DNA of 64,000 nt from Alicyclobacillus sp. ALC3 (GTDB taxonomy: Bacteria; Bacillota; Bacilli; Alicyclobacillales; Alicyclobacillaceae). The DNA is taken from assembly GCF_028751195.1 (NCBI RefSeq), contig NZ_CP066784.1:1674001-1738000 (forward strand), given 5' to 3'. Both the position numbers and the translations under genes were made by a program. Each line of letters starts with the position of its first letter. The stretch's first letter is position 1. The notes below the pieces were generated by a model, which was not told the DNA's origin, made no database searches, and saw only the letters and a program-made list of their open reading frames with translations. Positions 17,472 to 26,806 of the stretch are shown one piece after another.

Positions 17472-19469
17472 TCAGGAAGAACTCTGTGACGTTGCGGGGC
17501 TCGACTGCAGGTAAGCCGACACGGCGTCCCACAGGCTTGTATCTTCGAGGCCCATATGCCAAATGGCGATGCCGGCGACCCCCGCCTGTTGGGCCAGCGC
17601 CAACTTCGCGCTGGTGCTCTTGCCGTCTTCGTAATAGACCGTATGCGTCACGTGGTTGGCATCCGTGTACGTGAAGTACGGTGCTTCGTTCGTGGCGTCC
17701 CACTGCGGCGTGATGTTGTCTGCCGTGATCAATGCGTCCACCGCTGGCAGAGACAAGGCTTGTGTCTGCCGTCCGGTCCATTCATAACCGTAGGCATCAA
17801 TCCCGAGCAGAACCTTACCCGCAGGAATTTGGGATGTCGTGTAGGCGAGTACCTTGGCCACCCAAGGCACTGGCGCGATTGGCCCGGCAGGTCCACCTGG
17901 ATAGGAGTAGTCGTACGCCATGAGAATCACGCGGTCAGCTGCAGCTCCAATTGCGGCGTAGTCATACGCTGCGTTCCACCCCTCAGCAGTCGCACTCGTC
18001 TCCGCCGGAAGTGCTACGTACAGTTCCTTCCCTACTGCATGCAGTTGTGCTGCGAGATTCGTGACAAAGGCCGTGTAGAGCTGGCGGTCCGAAGCCGACA
18101 ACTGCTCAACGTCGAGTGCCACTCCGGTATACCCGTTGGACTCTACCATTTGTACGATATTTTGCTGCAAAGCGGCTGTCGCGCTGGAACTCTGCAACAC
18201 TGTGTCCATCGCCGGCATCTTTTGCCCGGCTTCTGGCTGGCTCACCACAGTGGCGAATGCTGGCACGTGGTCGCTTGCCGCGTATGCGAGAATGGCAGCG
18301 TTCGCGTCTCCAGCCAAACTGCCTGATGCTAGCACGGTGTGGTCAAAGGTCGCAACCTGTGTGATTTGACTGTGGTGTGCCTCTGCATCATCGAGCGACG
18401 TCAAAGTACCGCCAAAGTCCGTCACAAAGCTGAGTAGGGTCGGTCCTGCCTTCGTGTTGCTGGCGGGGGCTGGAGTCCGCGCAGTTGGGGCCGTGTTTGT
18501 GGTGCTGGTCGCGGGAGGCGCCGTGATCTGCCAAATCCAGCCGTCCCAAGTGTTCGCAACCCCCAGACTGCGCAACATCAACTGCACAGTATACAGTGGC
18601 AGATAAACCTGCCCGCCGTATTCAAACGAAGAGACCATCGTGGGTGCCCCGCCGTTTGCAACGACTGCATAGTTGCCTGCAGGCGGCGTAACAGCGGTCG
18701 CCTGTGGTTTTCCGCTGCTTGCAATGTCCCACTGCGCACTCCCAGACACTGCGTTCTGTAACCCCATGTCGTTGAGCGTCGACTCGAGGGTCGACAATGG
18801 CATATAGGTGGTGCCATTGTGAACGATGCCGGTGACTTCAAACACTGACTTGCCGTTGAGCGACACCGTCTTGATGCCCGCCGGTCCAACCGCTGTTTGA
18901 TACTGATAGTGTTGCCCCGGACCAGGCAAAATGTCCCACACCGAGTTCAACCACGTACTGGAGTCTCCGGCCCGCTTGAGCACCTGTTGGATGTACCAGA
19001 TGGGCATGTATGTGGTTCCTTGGTAGACGATACTCGGTGCCAAGTACACGGTCTGTCCATTCCATACAATCGCTCGCGTCGAACTCCGGTATGGCGGGCG
19101 GTACCAGACCGAACGGGGTGCTCCAATGTTGGCGATATCCCACTCACGCCCGTTCCACGTGTTCGAAATACCGAGGCGGCGCAGCACCGTTTGAATGTAC
19201 CAGATGGGCATGTACGTCGTACCGCCCGCAGCGAGGCCGGGTACGTTAAACGCTGTCTGTCCATCTACTTCAATCGCCTTCATACCGACAGCGCTCACTG
19301 ACGCCGCGTGAGCATTTGCTCCAAACACTGTCGCAGTCAGCCACGTCGCTGATATTCCTGTTGCCAGAGCCACCACACGTGCTGGTTTCATCCGACCTGA
19401 CCACACGGAGCTGCGCCGTTTCCGATGCAGCCCACGGCGCTTCGACCGTCGCCGATGTTGTCCTTTCAC
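17472..19469 (-). CDS. Secreted GH18 glycosidase with copper-amine-oxidase-N-like stalk domains
   Basis: A 665-aa exported protein. A long Arg/Lys-rich start (KGQHRRRSKRRGLHRKRR) is followed by a hydrophobic core ending in an ANAHA-ASV-like signal cleavage site. Four stalk domains follow, each with a TTYMPIWYIQ, TTYMPLSTLE or VYLPLYTVQ strand and an NTWxxxxWDI ending, related to the copper amine oxidase N-terminal domain that binds the cell wall in Alicyclobacillus-type proteins. After a Thr/Pro linker comes a GH18 barrel with GVALDVEQL (the DxxDxE motif altered to ALDVEQ), VILMAYDYSYPGGPAGP and GIAIWHMGLED, as in spore cortex hydrolases of the YaaH/SleL kind. GTG at 19469 with GGGAGGGG upstream is chosen over GTG 19484. 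Confidence 0.85.
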   Translation of the reverse strand: MKGQHRRRSKRRGLHRKRRSSVWSGRMKPARVVALATGISATWLTATVFGANAHAASVSAVGMKAIEVDGQTAFNVPGLAAGGTTYMPIWYIQTVLRRLGISNTWNGREWDIANIGAPRSVWYRPPYRSSTRAIVWNGQTVYLAPSIVYQGTTYMPIWYIQQVLKRAGDSSTWLNSVWDILPGPGQHYQYQTAVGPAGIKTVSLNGKSVFEVTGIVHNGTTYMPLSTLESTLNDMGLQNAVSGSAQWDIASSGKPQATAVTPPAGNYAVVANGGAPTMVSSFEYGGQVYLPLYTVQLMLRSLGVANTWDGWIWQITAPPATSTTNTAPTARTPAPASNTKAGPTLLSFVTDFGGTLTSLDDAEAHHSQITQVATFDHTVLASGSLAGDANAAILAYAASDHVPAFATVVSQPEAGQKMPAMDTVLQSSSATAALQQNIVQMVESNGYTGVALDVEQLSASDRQLYTAFVTNLAAQLHAVGKELYVALPAETSATAEGWNAAYDYAAIGAAADRVILMAYDYSYPGGPAGPIAPVPWVAKVLAYTTSQIPAGKVLLGIDAYGYEWTGRQTQALSLPAVDALITADNITPQWDATNEAPYFTYTDANHVTHTVYYEDGKSTSAKLALAQQAGVAGIAIWHMGLEDTSLWDAVSAYLQSSPATSQSSS

Positions 19470-19725
19470 TCGGTCCCCTCCCACCCACGCTACACACCTC
19501 TAACCTGCAACCCGTCTTCGCACCTGTAACTCTCTCTAGTCTACGGGTGAACGAACTAGGCTTCGATGTGACAATGTTGGCATGCGAGGAGTGAACTGGA
19601 AGTCTCCACCCGGTCAAGTTGTAATTCACAGGAAAATTAGCAGGAAAATTATTGCGGTCTGTCGAAACAATCCTGTCGAAGGCGTAGTGTTGTCAAAATC
19701 ATCGAAACTTCATCCCAGCTTCGAC

Positions 19726-21147
19726 ATGGGAGCGTGCATCCATCCCGTGAAATACCCTCTCTTGCTTCGAGACCGCAACTTCGTCTTGCTGTTGTCTGGC
19801 CAGACGCTCGCAACCTTCGGCAACAATATGTATATTTTGGCACTTTTGTGGATGGTGCAGATGGAAACCCTCCATCGCGCACACTCCGCACTGTTCTTGG
19901 GTCTCGTGATGATGGCAGCCTTTTTGCCTCGGGTACTGTTTGCGCCAATCGCTGGCGTTCTGACCGACCGCTGGCCAAAACGGGTGCTCATGCTCGTCAC
20001 CGACATTTCCCGGGGCGGACTGCTGGTTCTGCTCACTTTCTTGACGCTGTTCCACCAAACCGGGCCCTGGGAACTAATCGCGTTCAATTTTGTGCTGTCC
20101 AGTTTAGGAACCGTCTTCAACCCTGCGTCAGTCGTCTTGACCAAAGAAGTCGCTTCTGACGAACTGTTGCTGCGCGCACGTTCCATCCTCAACGTCGGTC
20201 AAAAGACCATGGAGATTGCAGGACCGGCTGCAAGTGGTCTACTCATCGGATTGCTTGGGTCAGCTGTCGTGTTCGGTATCAACGCAGCAACGTTTTTCTT
20301 CTCTGCCCTGACTCTGACATTGATGAGGGTACAGGAACCGGAGCGACGCAAGAGTTCTCTCGCGCCGAAGGCGCTGGTTCAGGACGTCAAAGAGGGCGCG
20401 TCCCTGTACCTGGCATCGCCCTACGCGCGGACTCTGACTCCGTTTGTCTTGATGTACAACTTTCCCGTCGTAGCAATCGAGTTTCTGATCGTGAACTTCG
20501 TAGCCAATACCTTACACTACACTTCCAACCGCGGCGCATTTATCGTTGGCTTTTTCAACACGGCGCTTGCGATAGGCGAACTTTCCGGAAGTTTTACGAT
20601 CCCGTTTTTCTCCCGCACCTTGTCCAAAGAACGCCTGCCGATTATCGCCATGTCCATCTCCGCCGCTTGTTTAACGACCGTGGGATTTATGCGCTCGCCT
20701 GTCTTGATTGCACTCCTGATGTTTATCGCAGGGTTCTGCATGATTGTGTCGAGCACCATCTTCTTTACATCCATCCAGCTAGCTGTTCCGCATGAGGCCC
20801 TCGGTCGCATCTACGCGCTCCTCGGCGCTGTATTCGACGCCGCCACCCCAATATCTCAGCTGCTGTTTGGAACTGTGGCAGCTGTGATACCGGTCTCGCT
20901 GCTGATCAGCGGCGCCGGTGGACTGGCGTTTCTCGGCATTTCGTCCGCCTGGCTGAGCCCTTTGGTTCAGCATCCGCCGAAAGATTCCGTGGTCGCGCAA
21001 CACGATGAGCCCGTCGATTCGGAGGGCAACTCCGGGGGCAACTCGGAGGTCAAGCCGAATCTCGGCCCGGATGTCGATGTAGCAGTGGAGACGCGGGCAT
21101 TCACCTCTGCTGCACTGGAGTCGAATCTCCACAGCAACGACATCTAG
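19726..21147 (+). CDS. MFS transporter
   Basis: A 12-helix major facilitator protein of about 473 aa. The first helix begins KYPLLLRDRNFVLLLSGQTLATFGNNMY, and the loop between helices 2 and 3 has the signature GVLTDRWPKRV. A further loop with DVKEGASLYL joins the two halves. The C-terminal 60 residues are hydrophilic and Glu/Asp-rich (SEGNSGGNSEVKPN), longer than usual. The relatives I recall are multidrug or macrolide-type exporters, but the substrate is unknown. The open frame reaches back to 19582; the extra 48 residues look like leader DNA, and none of the possible starts has a clear ribosome binding site, so the start is uncertain. Confidence 0.85.
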   Translation: MGACIHPVKYPLLLRDRNFVLLLSGQTLATFGNNMYILALLWMVQMETLHRAHSALFLGLVMMAAFLPRVLFAPIAGVLTDRWPKRVLMLVTDISRGGLLVLLTFLTLFHQTGPWELIAFNFVLSSLGTVFNPASVVLTKEVASDELLLRARSILNVGQKTMEIAGPAASGLLIGLLGSAVVFGINAATFFFSALTLTLMRVQEPERRKSSLAPKALVQDVKEGASLYLASPYARTLTPFVLMYNFPVVAIEFLIVNFVANTLHYTSNRGAFIVGFFNTALAIGELSGSFTIPFFSRTLSKERLPIIAMSISAACLTTVGFMRSPVLIALLMFIAGFCMIVSSTIFFTSIQLAVPHEALGRIYALLGAVFDAATPISQLLFGTVAAVIPVSLLISGAGGLAFLGISSAWLSPLVQHPPKDSVVAQHDEPVDSEGNSGGNSEVKPNLGPDVDVAVETRAFTSAALESNLHSNDI

Positions 21148-21221
21148 CGGAGGCGCGGCATAGACTAGGCGTACTCATCCACGTCTGTTCGTTCAAAAAC
21201 CGCCGCGTTGAAAGGCTTTCT

Positions 21222-21950
21222 TCACTTTAGTCGAATCGGTTCGTGGTAGATTGCCAAGGACTGTTTGCTCGTGATCAGCCCATCATCAACCATGTTCTGG
21301 AGAACGATGGCTTGGCGCTGGCGGGCGAGCTTCAGATGAATGAACGGATCAAACAGCGAAGGTAAATTCGGAAGTCCGGCCAGCATGGTCAACTCTCCGG
21401 CATTTAACTGTGAAGGGGTTTTTCCGAAGTACGTTTCGGCGGCATCGTAGAGGCCGTACGCACCCGCTCCGAAGTAAATCGCGTTTGCATATAGGGCAAA
21501 TGTCTCCGGCTTGCTCTGCGTGTCGTAAATGCCAATCGCGTAAAACGCCTGCGTGATTTTATAGGGAATCGTCTTCCGGTGCACGATGATCGAGTTGTCG
21601 ACCAACTGCTGCGTGATGGTGGACCCGCCTTCCACATAGCCATCTTTTTCTACATCAACGATAAAGGAGCGCATGATACCAATCGGGTCAATGCCGGGAT
21701 CGGTAAAAAACCGCCGGTCTTCCGTCGCAATCATGGCATTGCGAAAGACAGCCGGAATGTGACTGTAGGTCATGTAGTGTTCATGTCTCAGTGCGACATT
21801 GTGCATGACGGCCCGTTGTACGCGCTGACCGACATTGTTGAAAATGCGAAAGTAGAGGAACAGCAGTCCAAAAATGACAGCTACCGCCAACGCTATGAAG
21901 ACCACCGTCCGAATCAGCCACTTGAGTAACCGCACCTTAAGGCACCTCAT
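21222..21950 (-). CDS. mtgA: Monofunctional peptidoglycan glycosyltransferase (GT51)
   Basis: A 242-aa membrane-anchored enzyme that polymerises lipid II into glycan chains. One N-terminal membrane helix (TVVFIALAVAVIFGLLFLYF, about 15-35) leads into a GT51 domain with FRNAMIATEDRRFFTDPGID (catalytic Glu), EGGSTITQQLVDNSI (second motif), and a C-terminal LAGLPNLPSLFDPF. There is no transpeptidase domain, so it is not a class A PBP. Length fits MtgA-like proteins. ATG at 21950 has a weak site; a GTG five codons on (21935) has GAGGTG before it and may be the true start. It is followed by no gene on its strand. Confidence 0.9.
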   Translation of the reverse strand: MRCLKVRLLKWLIRTVVFIALAVAVIFGLLFLYFRIFNNVGQRVQRAVMHNVALRHEHYMTYSHIPAVFRNAMIATEDRRFFTDPGIDPIGIMRSFIVDVEKDGYVEGGSTITQQLVDNSIIVHRKTIPYKITQAFYAIGIYDTQSKPETFALYANAIYFGAGAYGLYDAAETYFGKTPSQLNAGELTMLAGLPNLPSLFDPFIHLKLARQRQAIVLQNMVDDGLITSKQSLAIYHEPIRLK

Positions 21951-21977
21951 CTCTCGTGGTTGGCTTCATACACCAAC

Positions 21978-22003
21978 AAAAACGGCCGCCTAAAAGGCGA
22001 CCG
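21978..22003 (-). terminator. Intrinsic terminator-like hairpin on the minus strand
   Basis: A 9-bp stem with one mismatch (CGGCCGCCT at 21983-21991 against AGGCGACCG at 21995-22003) with loop AAA, followed on the minus strand by five T. It lies just upstream of the GT51 gene and could stop readthrough from the amine operon, or act as an attenuator. Confidence 0.5.
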
Positions 22004-22275
22004 CAGGGTTGAAAAAGTTCAGCAACCGGTTGGATTTGGGCTAATGGCCCATCTTGCGCCGGTGCTTTGGCCGTCCACATGGCAGTCGAAGCGCAGTCGA
22101 AGCGCAGCCGGCGTGGCAGTCGGCGTGGCAGCCGAAGGGCGTACAGGTGTGCGAGACGGAGAGGAGTTCAGGAACAAGGAACCGTTCCAAGCTTTATAGT
22201 ATCATGGATGGGTAGACGCAAACTGCCGTTCATCTCCCGCAAATGTGGAGACGCTCTGATGAGGAGGTACTTGAC

Positions 22276-22527
22276 ATGAATCACAATCCACTGCCGTACA
22301 CCGCCCCGACCGGGCGTGACCCCCTTGAGTTACATATCACCCTCTACGAGATGCCCGATGGCATGTACTTAGCGACCTGCGCCGAGATTCCACCGTGCCA
22401 AATCCTGCGCGGCAACAAGGATCACGCGTTCACGGACGCACGGCGCTTCATCAAACAGTTTCTCGACGAGCGCGCGGACAGCGGTCGTCCATTCGTGTTG
22501 CCGGAAATCCGCACAGTGCGAATATAG
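22276..22527 (+). CDS. Small hypothetical protein
   Basis: An 83-aa protein with predicted alpha-beta fold. It opens with a Pro-rich segment, then the strand-rich LELHITLYEMPDGMYLATCAE, and a helix DARRFIKQFLDERADSG. The pattern recalls small HicB-like or dsRBD-like folds, but I cannot assign it. GAGGAGGT lies 8-9 bases upstream of ATG 22276, so the frame's earlier ATG at 22243 is rejected. It is transcribed toward the end of the amine operon, 18 bases from it. The preceding 21951-22275 contains short CGAAGCGCAGT and GGCGTGGCAGT repeats and the terminator above. Confidence 0.6.
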   Translation: MNHNPLPYTAPTGRDPLELHITLYEMPDGMYLATCAEIPPCQILRGNKDHAFTDARRFIKQFLDERADSGRPFVLPEIRTVRI

Positions 22528-22545
22528 CGAGAGTAGGCTGCGTAG

Positions 22546-23358
22546 TCAGCGGAGGGGACTGCCAAAGCCCATCGGGGCCGCATGCGTAGAGTCAGTTTGC
22601 GACTCCGTTTCCGTCTGCGCGGCCCCAATCAACCAGCGAAATGGGACAAGGCCTGCATCGTTCCTTACGGCCATCATCTCGGGATGCCACTGTACGGCCA
22701 GGAGATTGTCAAACTCAGCGTGGACAAGGGCTTCAATTACGCCATCCGGCGCTTGGGCAGCGACCACCAGACCCCTTCCCACATCCTTTACGGATTGATG
22801 ATGATAGCTGTTGACCTCTATTTCGTTGTCCCCGTAAAGACTTTGCAGAAGTGACTGAGTGAGCCGGACTGTATGAGCCGTGTACCACCGCGGAATTTTT
22901 TCAAAGTTGTGCGTCAACGTCGTCGCACCCAAGTCCGATACGTCTTTGTGCAGGCTCCCTCCAAAGTATACATTGAGCATCTGCATGCCTCGACAGATGG
23001 CCAAAATTGGTTTCCTCGCCGCCAGCGCCGCTGCTATCAGACGCAACTCAAACTCGTCCCGTTCGAGGGAGAGGCGCCCAACCCGGTGGTCAACTGTTTC
23101 GCCATACTGCTTCGGGTCGACATCTTCGCCACCTGTCACGACAATTCCATCTAGTCGGGAAAGCAGCGGGAAGAGAGAGTCATCGTCCATCAACGGGATC
23201 CCGATAGGAATCCCTCCTGCTCTCTCCACACTTCGCAAGTAGTCTTCCCCGATGAGACTAAACGCCTGCCCAATATTTCCACGCAGTTTGCCGCCGTATC
23301 CCTCATCGGCTGAAACGTAGTAGCCAGTGACGCCAATCATCGGTCGTGTCGAAGTCAT
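22546..23358 (-). CDS. Gamma-glutamyl-amine hydrolase (PuuD-like, peptidase C26)
   Basis: A class I glutamine amidotransferase-like hydrolase (270 aa). In the putrescine pathway PuuD releases glutamate from gamma-glutamyl-GABA. The nucleophile elbow is PILAICRGMQMLNV (Cys in GxCRG form), with VVTGGEDVDPKQYGE earlier, NSYHHQSVK, and the catalytic His-Glu in LLAVQWHPEMM. The N-terminus MIGVTGYYVSADEGYGGK is normal for the family. ATG at 23358 has GGAGGTTACC upstream; the frame's extension to 23472 is composed of short repeats and is excluded. It is the last gene of the five-gene amine cluster, 141 bases after the SDR. Confidence 0.9.
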   Translation of the reverse strand: MTSTRPMIGVTGYYVSADEGYGGKLRGNIGQAFSLIGEDYLRSVERAGGIPIGIPLMDDDSLFPLLSRLDGIVVTGGEDVDPKQYGETVDHRVGRLSLERDEFELRLIAAALAARKPILAICRGMQMLNVYFGGSLHKDVSDLGATTLTHNFEKIPRWYTAHTVRLTQSLLQSLYGDNEIEVNSYHHQSVKDVGRGLVVAAQAPDGVIEALVHAEFDNLLAVQWHPEMMAVRNDAGLVPFRWLIGAAQTETESQTDSTHAAPMGFGSPLR

Positions 23359-23499
23359 CGGGTAACCTCCATCTTGTGGCCGCCTGTCTTTCTGTGGGCG
23401 TTGCGCACCCTGGCGCTGCGTTGCCTGGCCCTCATGCGCACCCTGGCACTGCGGCGTTTCTTGGCGTTGCATTGCCTGGCACGTCCGCCACGCATTCGT

Positions 23500-24231
23500 T
23501 CACATCACTTCGCCACCATTTGGACTGAGAACCTGCCCGGTATAGTACTCTCCACCGACAGCGAGGAACCGAACGGTGTCTGCGACCTCTTCCGGCGTTG
23601 CAAACCTCTGTAGCGGAAGGGAACTCGCATAGGCGCTTCGCTCCGCTGCAGAAGCAAGCGCTGGCCCTGAGGTGACTGGCCCTGGGGCAACGCAGTTTAC
23701 CAAAATCCCGTATGGCGCCAGCTCTCTCGCGAGTGATTTCGTCATCGCAATCAATGCCCCCTTTGACGCGGTGTAATGCACCATCTCGCTTCTACCGACA
23801 AGCGCGGTCTGTGACGATATGTTGATGATTTTTCCGCGTTGCGCCTCCATCATGGCGGGGACGAGGGCTTTCGTCATGAGAAATGCGCCTCGCGTGTTAA
23901 CAGCCATCATACGGTCGAACTGTTCCACCGTCAGTTCGACAAACGGAACTCGTTCCTGAATGCCTGCGTTGTTCACCAACACTTGTGGCGTGCCGAATTC
24001 ACGCAACACCCGCAGCGCAGCGTTTTGGACAGACTGCTCGCTAGTGACATCCACAGGGATTGCGCACCCGCGAAGCTCGCTTGCCAGCGCCTGTGCACCG
24101 GCTTCATCGGTCCCAAAGCAAATGGCGACCAAGTACCCTGCGTCCGCCAGAGCCTGCGAGACAGCTTTGCCGATACCCGTATTCCCGCCCGTAACCACAG
24201 CGACAGGTCTCGATTCCGGTAGCTCTGTCAT
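23500..24231 (-). CDS. Short-chain dehydrogenase/reductase
   Basis: A 243-aa NAD(P)-dependent oxidoreductase. It shows the cofactor motif VVTGGNTGIGKAV, LVNNAGIQ (NNAG), the catalytic set S in NISSQTALV with HYTASKGALIA (YxxxK), and PGPVTSGP after it. Length and order match the classical SDR family of the FabG type. Its start ATG overlaps the amidohydrolase stop by ATGA, so it is translationally coupled into the amine cluster; there it could oxidise or reduce an intermediate after release from the gamma-glutamyl carrier. Exact substrate unknown. Confidence 0.9.
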   Translation of the reverse strand: MTELPESRPVAVVTGGNTGIGKAVSQALADAGYLVAICFGTDEAGAQALASELRGCAIPVDVTSEQSVQNAALRVLREFGTPQVLVNNAGIQERVPFVELTVEQFDRMMAVNTRGAFLMTKALVPAMMEAQRGKIINISSQTALVGRSEMVHYTASKGALIAMTKSLARELAPYGILVNCVAPGPVTSGPALASAAERSAYASSLPLQRFATPEEVADTVRFLAVGGEYYTGQVLSPNGGEVM

Positions 24232-25358
24232 GGGCTTGTCTCCAAGTACAGCTTTCGGGCATTGTCATGGCACACGAGTTGTGCCCATCTCTCTCGCGTC
24301 CCCGCACCAGAAAACCGGCTCAACATAGGGTCCTGCAAATGATGCTCAAGCGCGTCTTTGAACAAATCGGCAGCAATCGCAAACAGTTCGGGCCTGGTGT
24401 GCGCATCCGACGCGAACAGAAACCGCGAATAAGGGGCAAGCTCCAAGGCCTCCGAAACGACACGTCGAGCCGAAGTGAGCCCAAGCGGCACGATAAGTGA
24501 CGTGTCAAAGTACACCCCGTCGTACACACTCGCCATGTAGCCAGCTTCGCGATGGTAGGGATATGTGTGAAGCAAAACGACCGCCAATCCCTGTGGCGTA
24601 AACGTCTCCACAAAGTCGCGAAGGTGCAACGGATTGCCAAGGCGAAGGTCCGTATCTGGATCACCGTAGCCTGTATGAAACTGCAGCGGCAGGGACTGCT
24701 TCGCCAGTATCGGCGCGCACTCCCAGACGAGAAAGCACAGCAGTCTCTCATCCTCCAGTCGCGCTGAATCGGACGACTTCCAGACCGCAAAGGCGCGCTC
24801 TGCATCGGCGTAGGAGACGCCGTGCAGAGCGAGTCCTGAGCGGTACGCTGCGATGGACTTCGCACCTACATACCCGTTCGCCCGCGCCTGTCCCACTTTG
24901 AACTGCACGCTCTCCCACCACTGAGAAAACGACGAACTCTCTTTGAACACCGCCTCAGCGACCGACTCCAAGCGCAGAATGGGACGCGTCTTCGCGCCGG
25001 TCAGTCTGCCTATCTCGCCAAGTGAAGGTGCGCCGGCAGGCGCAAACCCTGTGTCAATGAACAGTTGTTCAAACCGGGCATCGTGAAAAAGCGCTTTGCA
25101 ATAGGTCGCGTAGTCCACGTCCTGCAAAACGGGGCCGAGTTCCTCATAGGAAGCGACAACGTGTCCCGAATACCGCGAGACATAAGTGAGTACGGCGGGC
25201 CAAATCGCCCGCTCCAACAAGTCCTCAACCGGATAGCCATGAGGAGCCTCGGACGTAACACGAAGCAATGCCTCGGTGTCTGCTTGACGGTTGGGGCCGA
25301 CGATGGCGTGACAGTGATGGTCAATGAGCGGGATCTGTAAAAAATCTGTGTCCACCAA
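24228..25358 (-). CDS. FluG-type amidohydrolase partnered with GS-like ligase
   Basis: A 376-aa metal-dependent TIM-barrel hydrolase. The metal site begins with LIDHHCHAIVGP (HxH), continues with LPLQFHTGYGD, VVLLHTYPYHREAGYM and ends with FLFASDAHTRPE (the Asp). The sequence order matches the N-terminal half of FluG/NodGS proteins of fungi and plants, in which an amidohydrolase is fused to a glutamine-synthetase-like domain. Here the two halves are adjacent genes 49 bases apart. The start is TTG at 25358 or the GTG one codon later, after AAAGGGAG. It probably hydrolyses a gamma-glutamyl amide or an upstream amide; reaction is inferred. Confidence 0.82.
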   Translation of the reverse strand: MVDTDFLQIPLIDHHCHAIVGPNRQADTEALLRVTSEAPHGYPVEDLLERAIWPAVLTYVSRYSGHVVASYEELGPVLQDVDYATYCKALFHDARFEQLFIDTGFAPAGAPSLGEIGRLTGAKTRPILRLESVAEAVFKESSSFSQWWESVQFKVGQARANGYVGAKSIAAYRSGLALHGVSYADAERAFAVWKSSDSARLEDERLLCFLVWECAPILAKQSLPLQFHTGYGDPDTDLRLGNPLHLRDFVETFTPQGLAVVLLHTYPYHREAGYMASVYDGVYFDTSLIVPLGLTSARRVVSEALELAPYSRFLFASDAHTRPELFAIAADLFKDALEHHLQDPMLSRFSGAGTRERWAQLVCHDNARKLYLETSP

Positions 25359-25407
25359 ACTCTCCCTTTCCAGTGCAAAGCCAAAACCAAGGCCGAGGTC
25401 AAATCCG

Positions 25408-26760
25408 CTAAAACTTGTAGAAATGGTGTTTTAGTTCAAATTCCGTATCCGCTTCGGCAAACGCCGCATGCTCAGAACGCTTCACCGCTTTGTAGGAACG
25501 GATTCTCAGGTCTCCGAGCAGTTGGTCAAAGAAATGGTCGGCTTCCAGGTTGTCTACCGCTTCCGCCAAGGTCGATGGCAAGCGCACGACCCCCATCGCC
25601 GCGCGTTCCTGTTCCGTCAATGAAGCCGGGTCAACTTCCAGCGTGCCCCCGGGATGCCAATCGTTGCGGATGCCCTCGAGACCGGCGGCAACGACTGCCC
25701 CGAGCGCCAAATAGGGATTGGCCGATGAATCGCTTGACTTCAACTCCATGTTCATCGACTTCTCCTCATTTCCCCAAAACGTCGACGCGATACGCACGGC
25801 TGCCTCGCGATTGTCGGGCCCAAAAGCCGTGTAGGCAGAACTCCATGAACGAGGATTCAACCGACGGTAGGAATTCACACTTGCGCAGGTCAGTGCGACG
25901 AGACCTGGTAGGTGGCGCAGAATACCGGCTGCAAACTGATAACCAGTCTTGCTCAGCTTGTACCGGTCTGCGGGGTCCCAAAAGAGGTTCTGCTTTCCTT
26001 CCTTGTCCCACAGGCTAAAGTGAATATGCGCACCGTTTCCAGCCTCGTTGGCAAACGGTTTGGGCGCGAAAGACGCTATCATGCCGTGTTGTTTTGCCAC
26101 CGCACGGACGGTTTCACGGTAGCGTACCTGATTGTCAGCTGCGGTCAGCAAATCGGTGGGACTGATGGACAATTCATGCTGACCGTGCCCGAGTTCCGGA
26201 TAGTATTGCTCGGGCTGGATTCCCTGCGCCTTGAGCGCACGCATGATGTCGAGGATGACAGGGTTTCCGACATCCATCGCGATAGAACTAAAACACAGCG
26301 CCTCGTCAATTGGTACGTACTGCCCATTCTCGTCCAGTTTAGCTAGAGTAAATTCATCTTCATACGTAGACATTACGCCGATGCCCATCTGCTCTGCTTG
26401 TCGAACCACAGACTTGAGGAAGCTGCGCGGGCAGGCTTCCCACGGTTCGTGGCTAAGACTGATTAAATCACACATCATCGAGCCGACCCCCGGTGAGTAT
26501 GGCAGAACCCGGAATGAATCGGGATCAGGTATCAGACGAACTTCCCCAACTGGCCCCATCTCGGGTATCGGCTGTAGCTGATCGAGCATGTTCATCGCCA
26601 TCATCGCGGGCGTCAAACCGATGCCGCCCGTCATCCGACTGCGCAAATGGTCAACGTGTGTCAATTTGCCGCGAATGGTACCAGCGTGATCGACAAAGAG
26701 GAATTCTATTAGTTCAACTCCGGCTTCCTCTGCTTGGCGCACGACGTCTTCGATATCCAA
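25408..26760 (-). CDS. Glutamine-synthetase-like gamma-glutamyl amine ligase
   Basis: A 450-aa ATP-dependent ligase of the glutamine synthetase fold, likely joining glutamate to an amine as PuuA, IpuC and FluG-type enzymes do. Motifs: VDHAGTIRGK near the start, STYEDEFTL (ExE metal site), NGAHIHFSLWD (the NGxGxH equivalent), RRLNPRSWSSAYTAFG, DNREAAVRIAS and MELKSSDSSANPYLAL. It lacks the adenylylation Tyr loop of housekeeping GlnA. The open frame goes to 26904 inside the permease gene, but GAGGAGG lies 8 bases before the TTG at 26760, giving MDIEDVVRQAEEAG. Upstream permease 46 bases away, amidohydrolase 49 bases downstream. Confidence 0.9.
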   Translation of the reverse strand: MDIEDVVRQAEEAGVELIEFLFVDHAGTIRGKLTHVDHLRSRMTGGIGLTPAMMAMNMLDQLQPIPEMGPVGEVRLIPDPDSFRVLPYSPGVGSMMCDLISLSHEPWEACPRSFLKSVVRQAEQMGIGVMSTYEDEFTLAKLDENGQYVPIDEALCFSSIAMDVGNPVILDIMRALKAQGIQPEQYYPELGHGQHELSISPTDLLTAADNQVRYRETVRAVAKQHGMIASFAPKPFANEAGNGAHIHFSLWDKEGKQNLFWDPADRYKLSKTGYQFAAGILRHLPGLVALTCASVNSYRRLNPRSWSSAYTAFGPDNREAAVRIASTFWGNEEKSMNMELKSSDSSANPYLALGAVVAAGLEGIRNDWHPGGTLEVDPASLTEQERAAMGVVRLPSTLAEAVDNLEADHFFDQLLGDLRIRSYKAVKRSEHAAFAEADTEFELKHHFYKF

Positions 26761-26806
26761 TCTGTCTACCTCCTCTTTGCTGCGTTCACGGAATGGCCTT
26801 GTCGCA

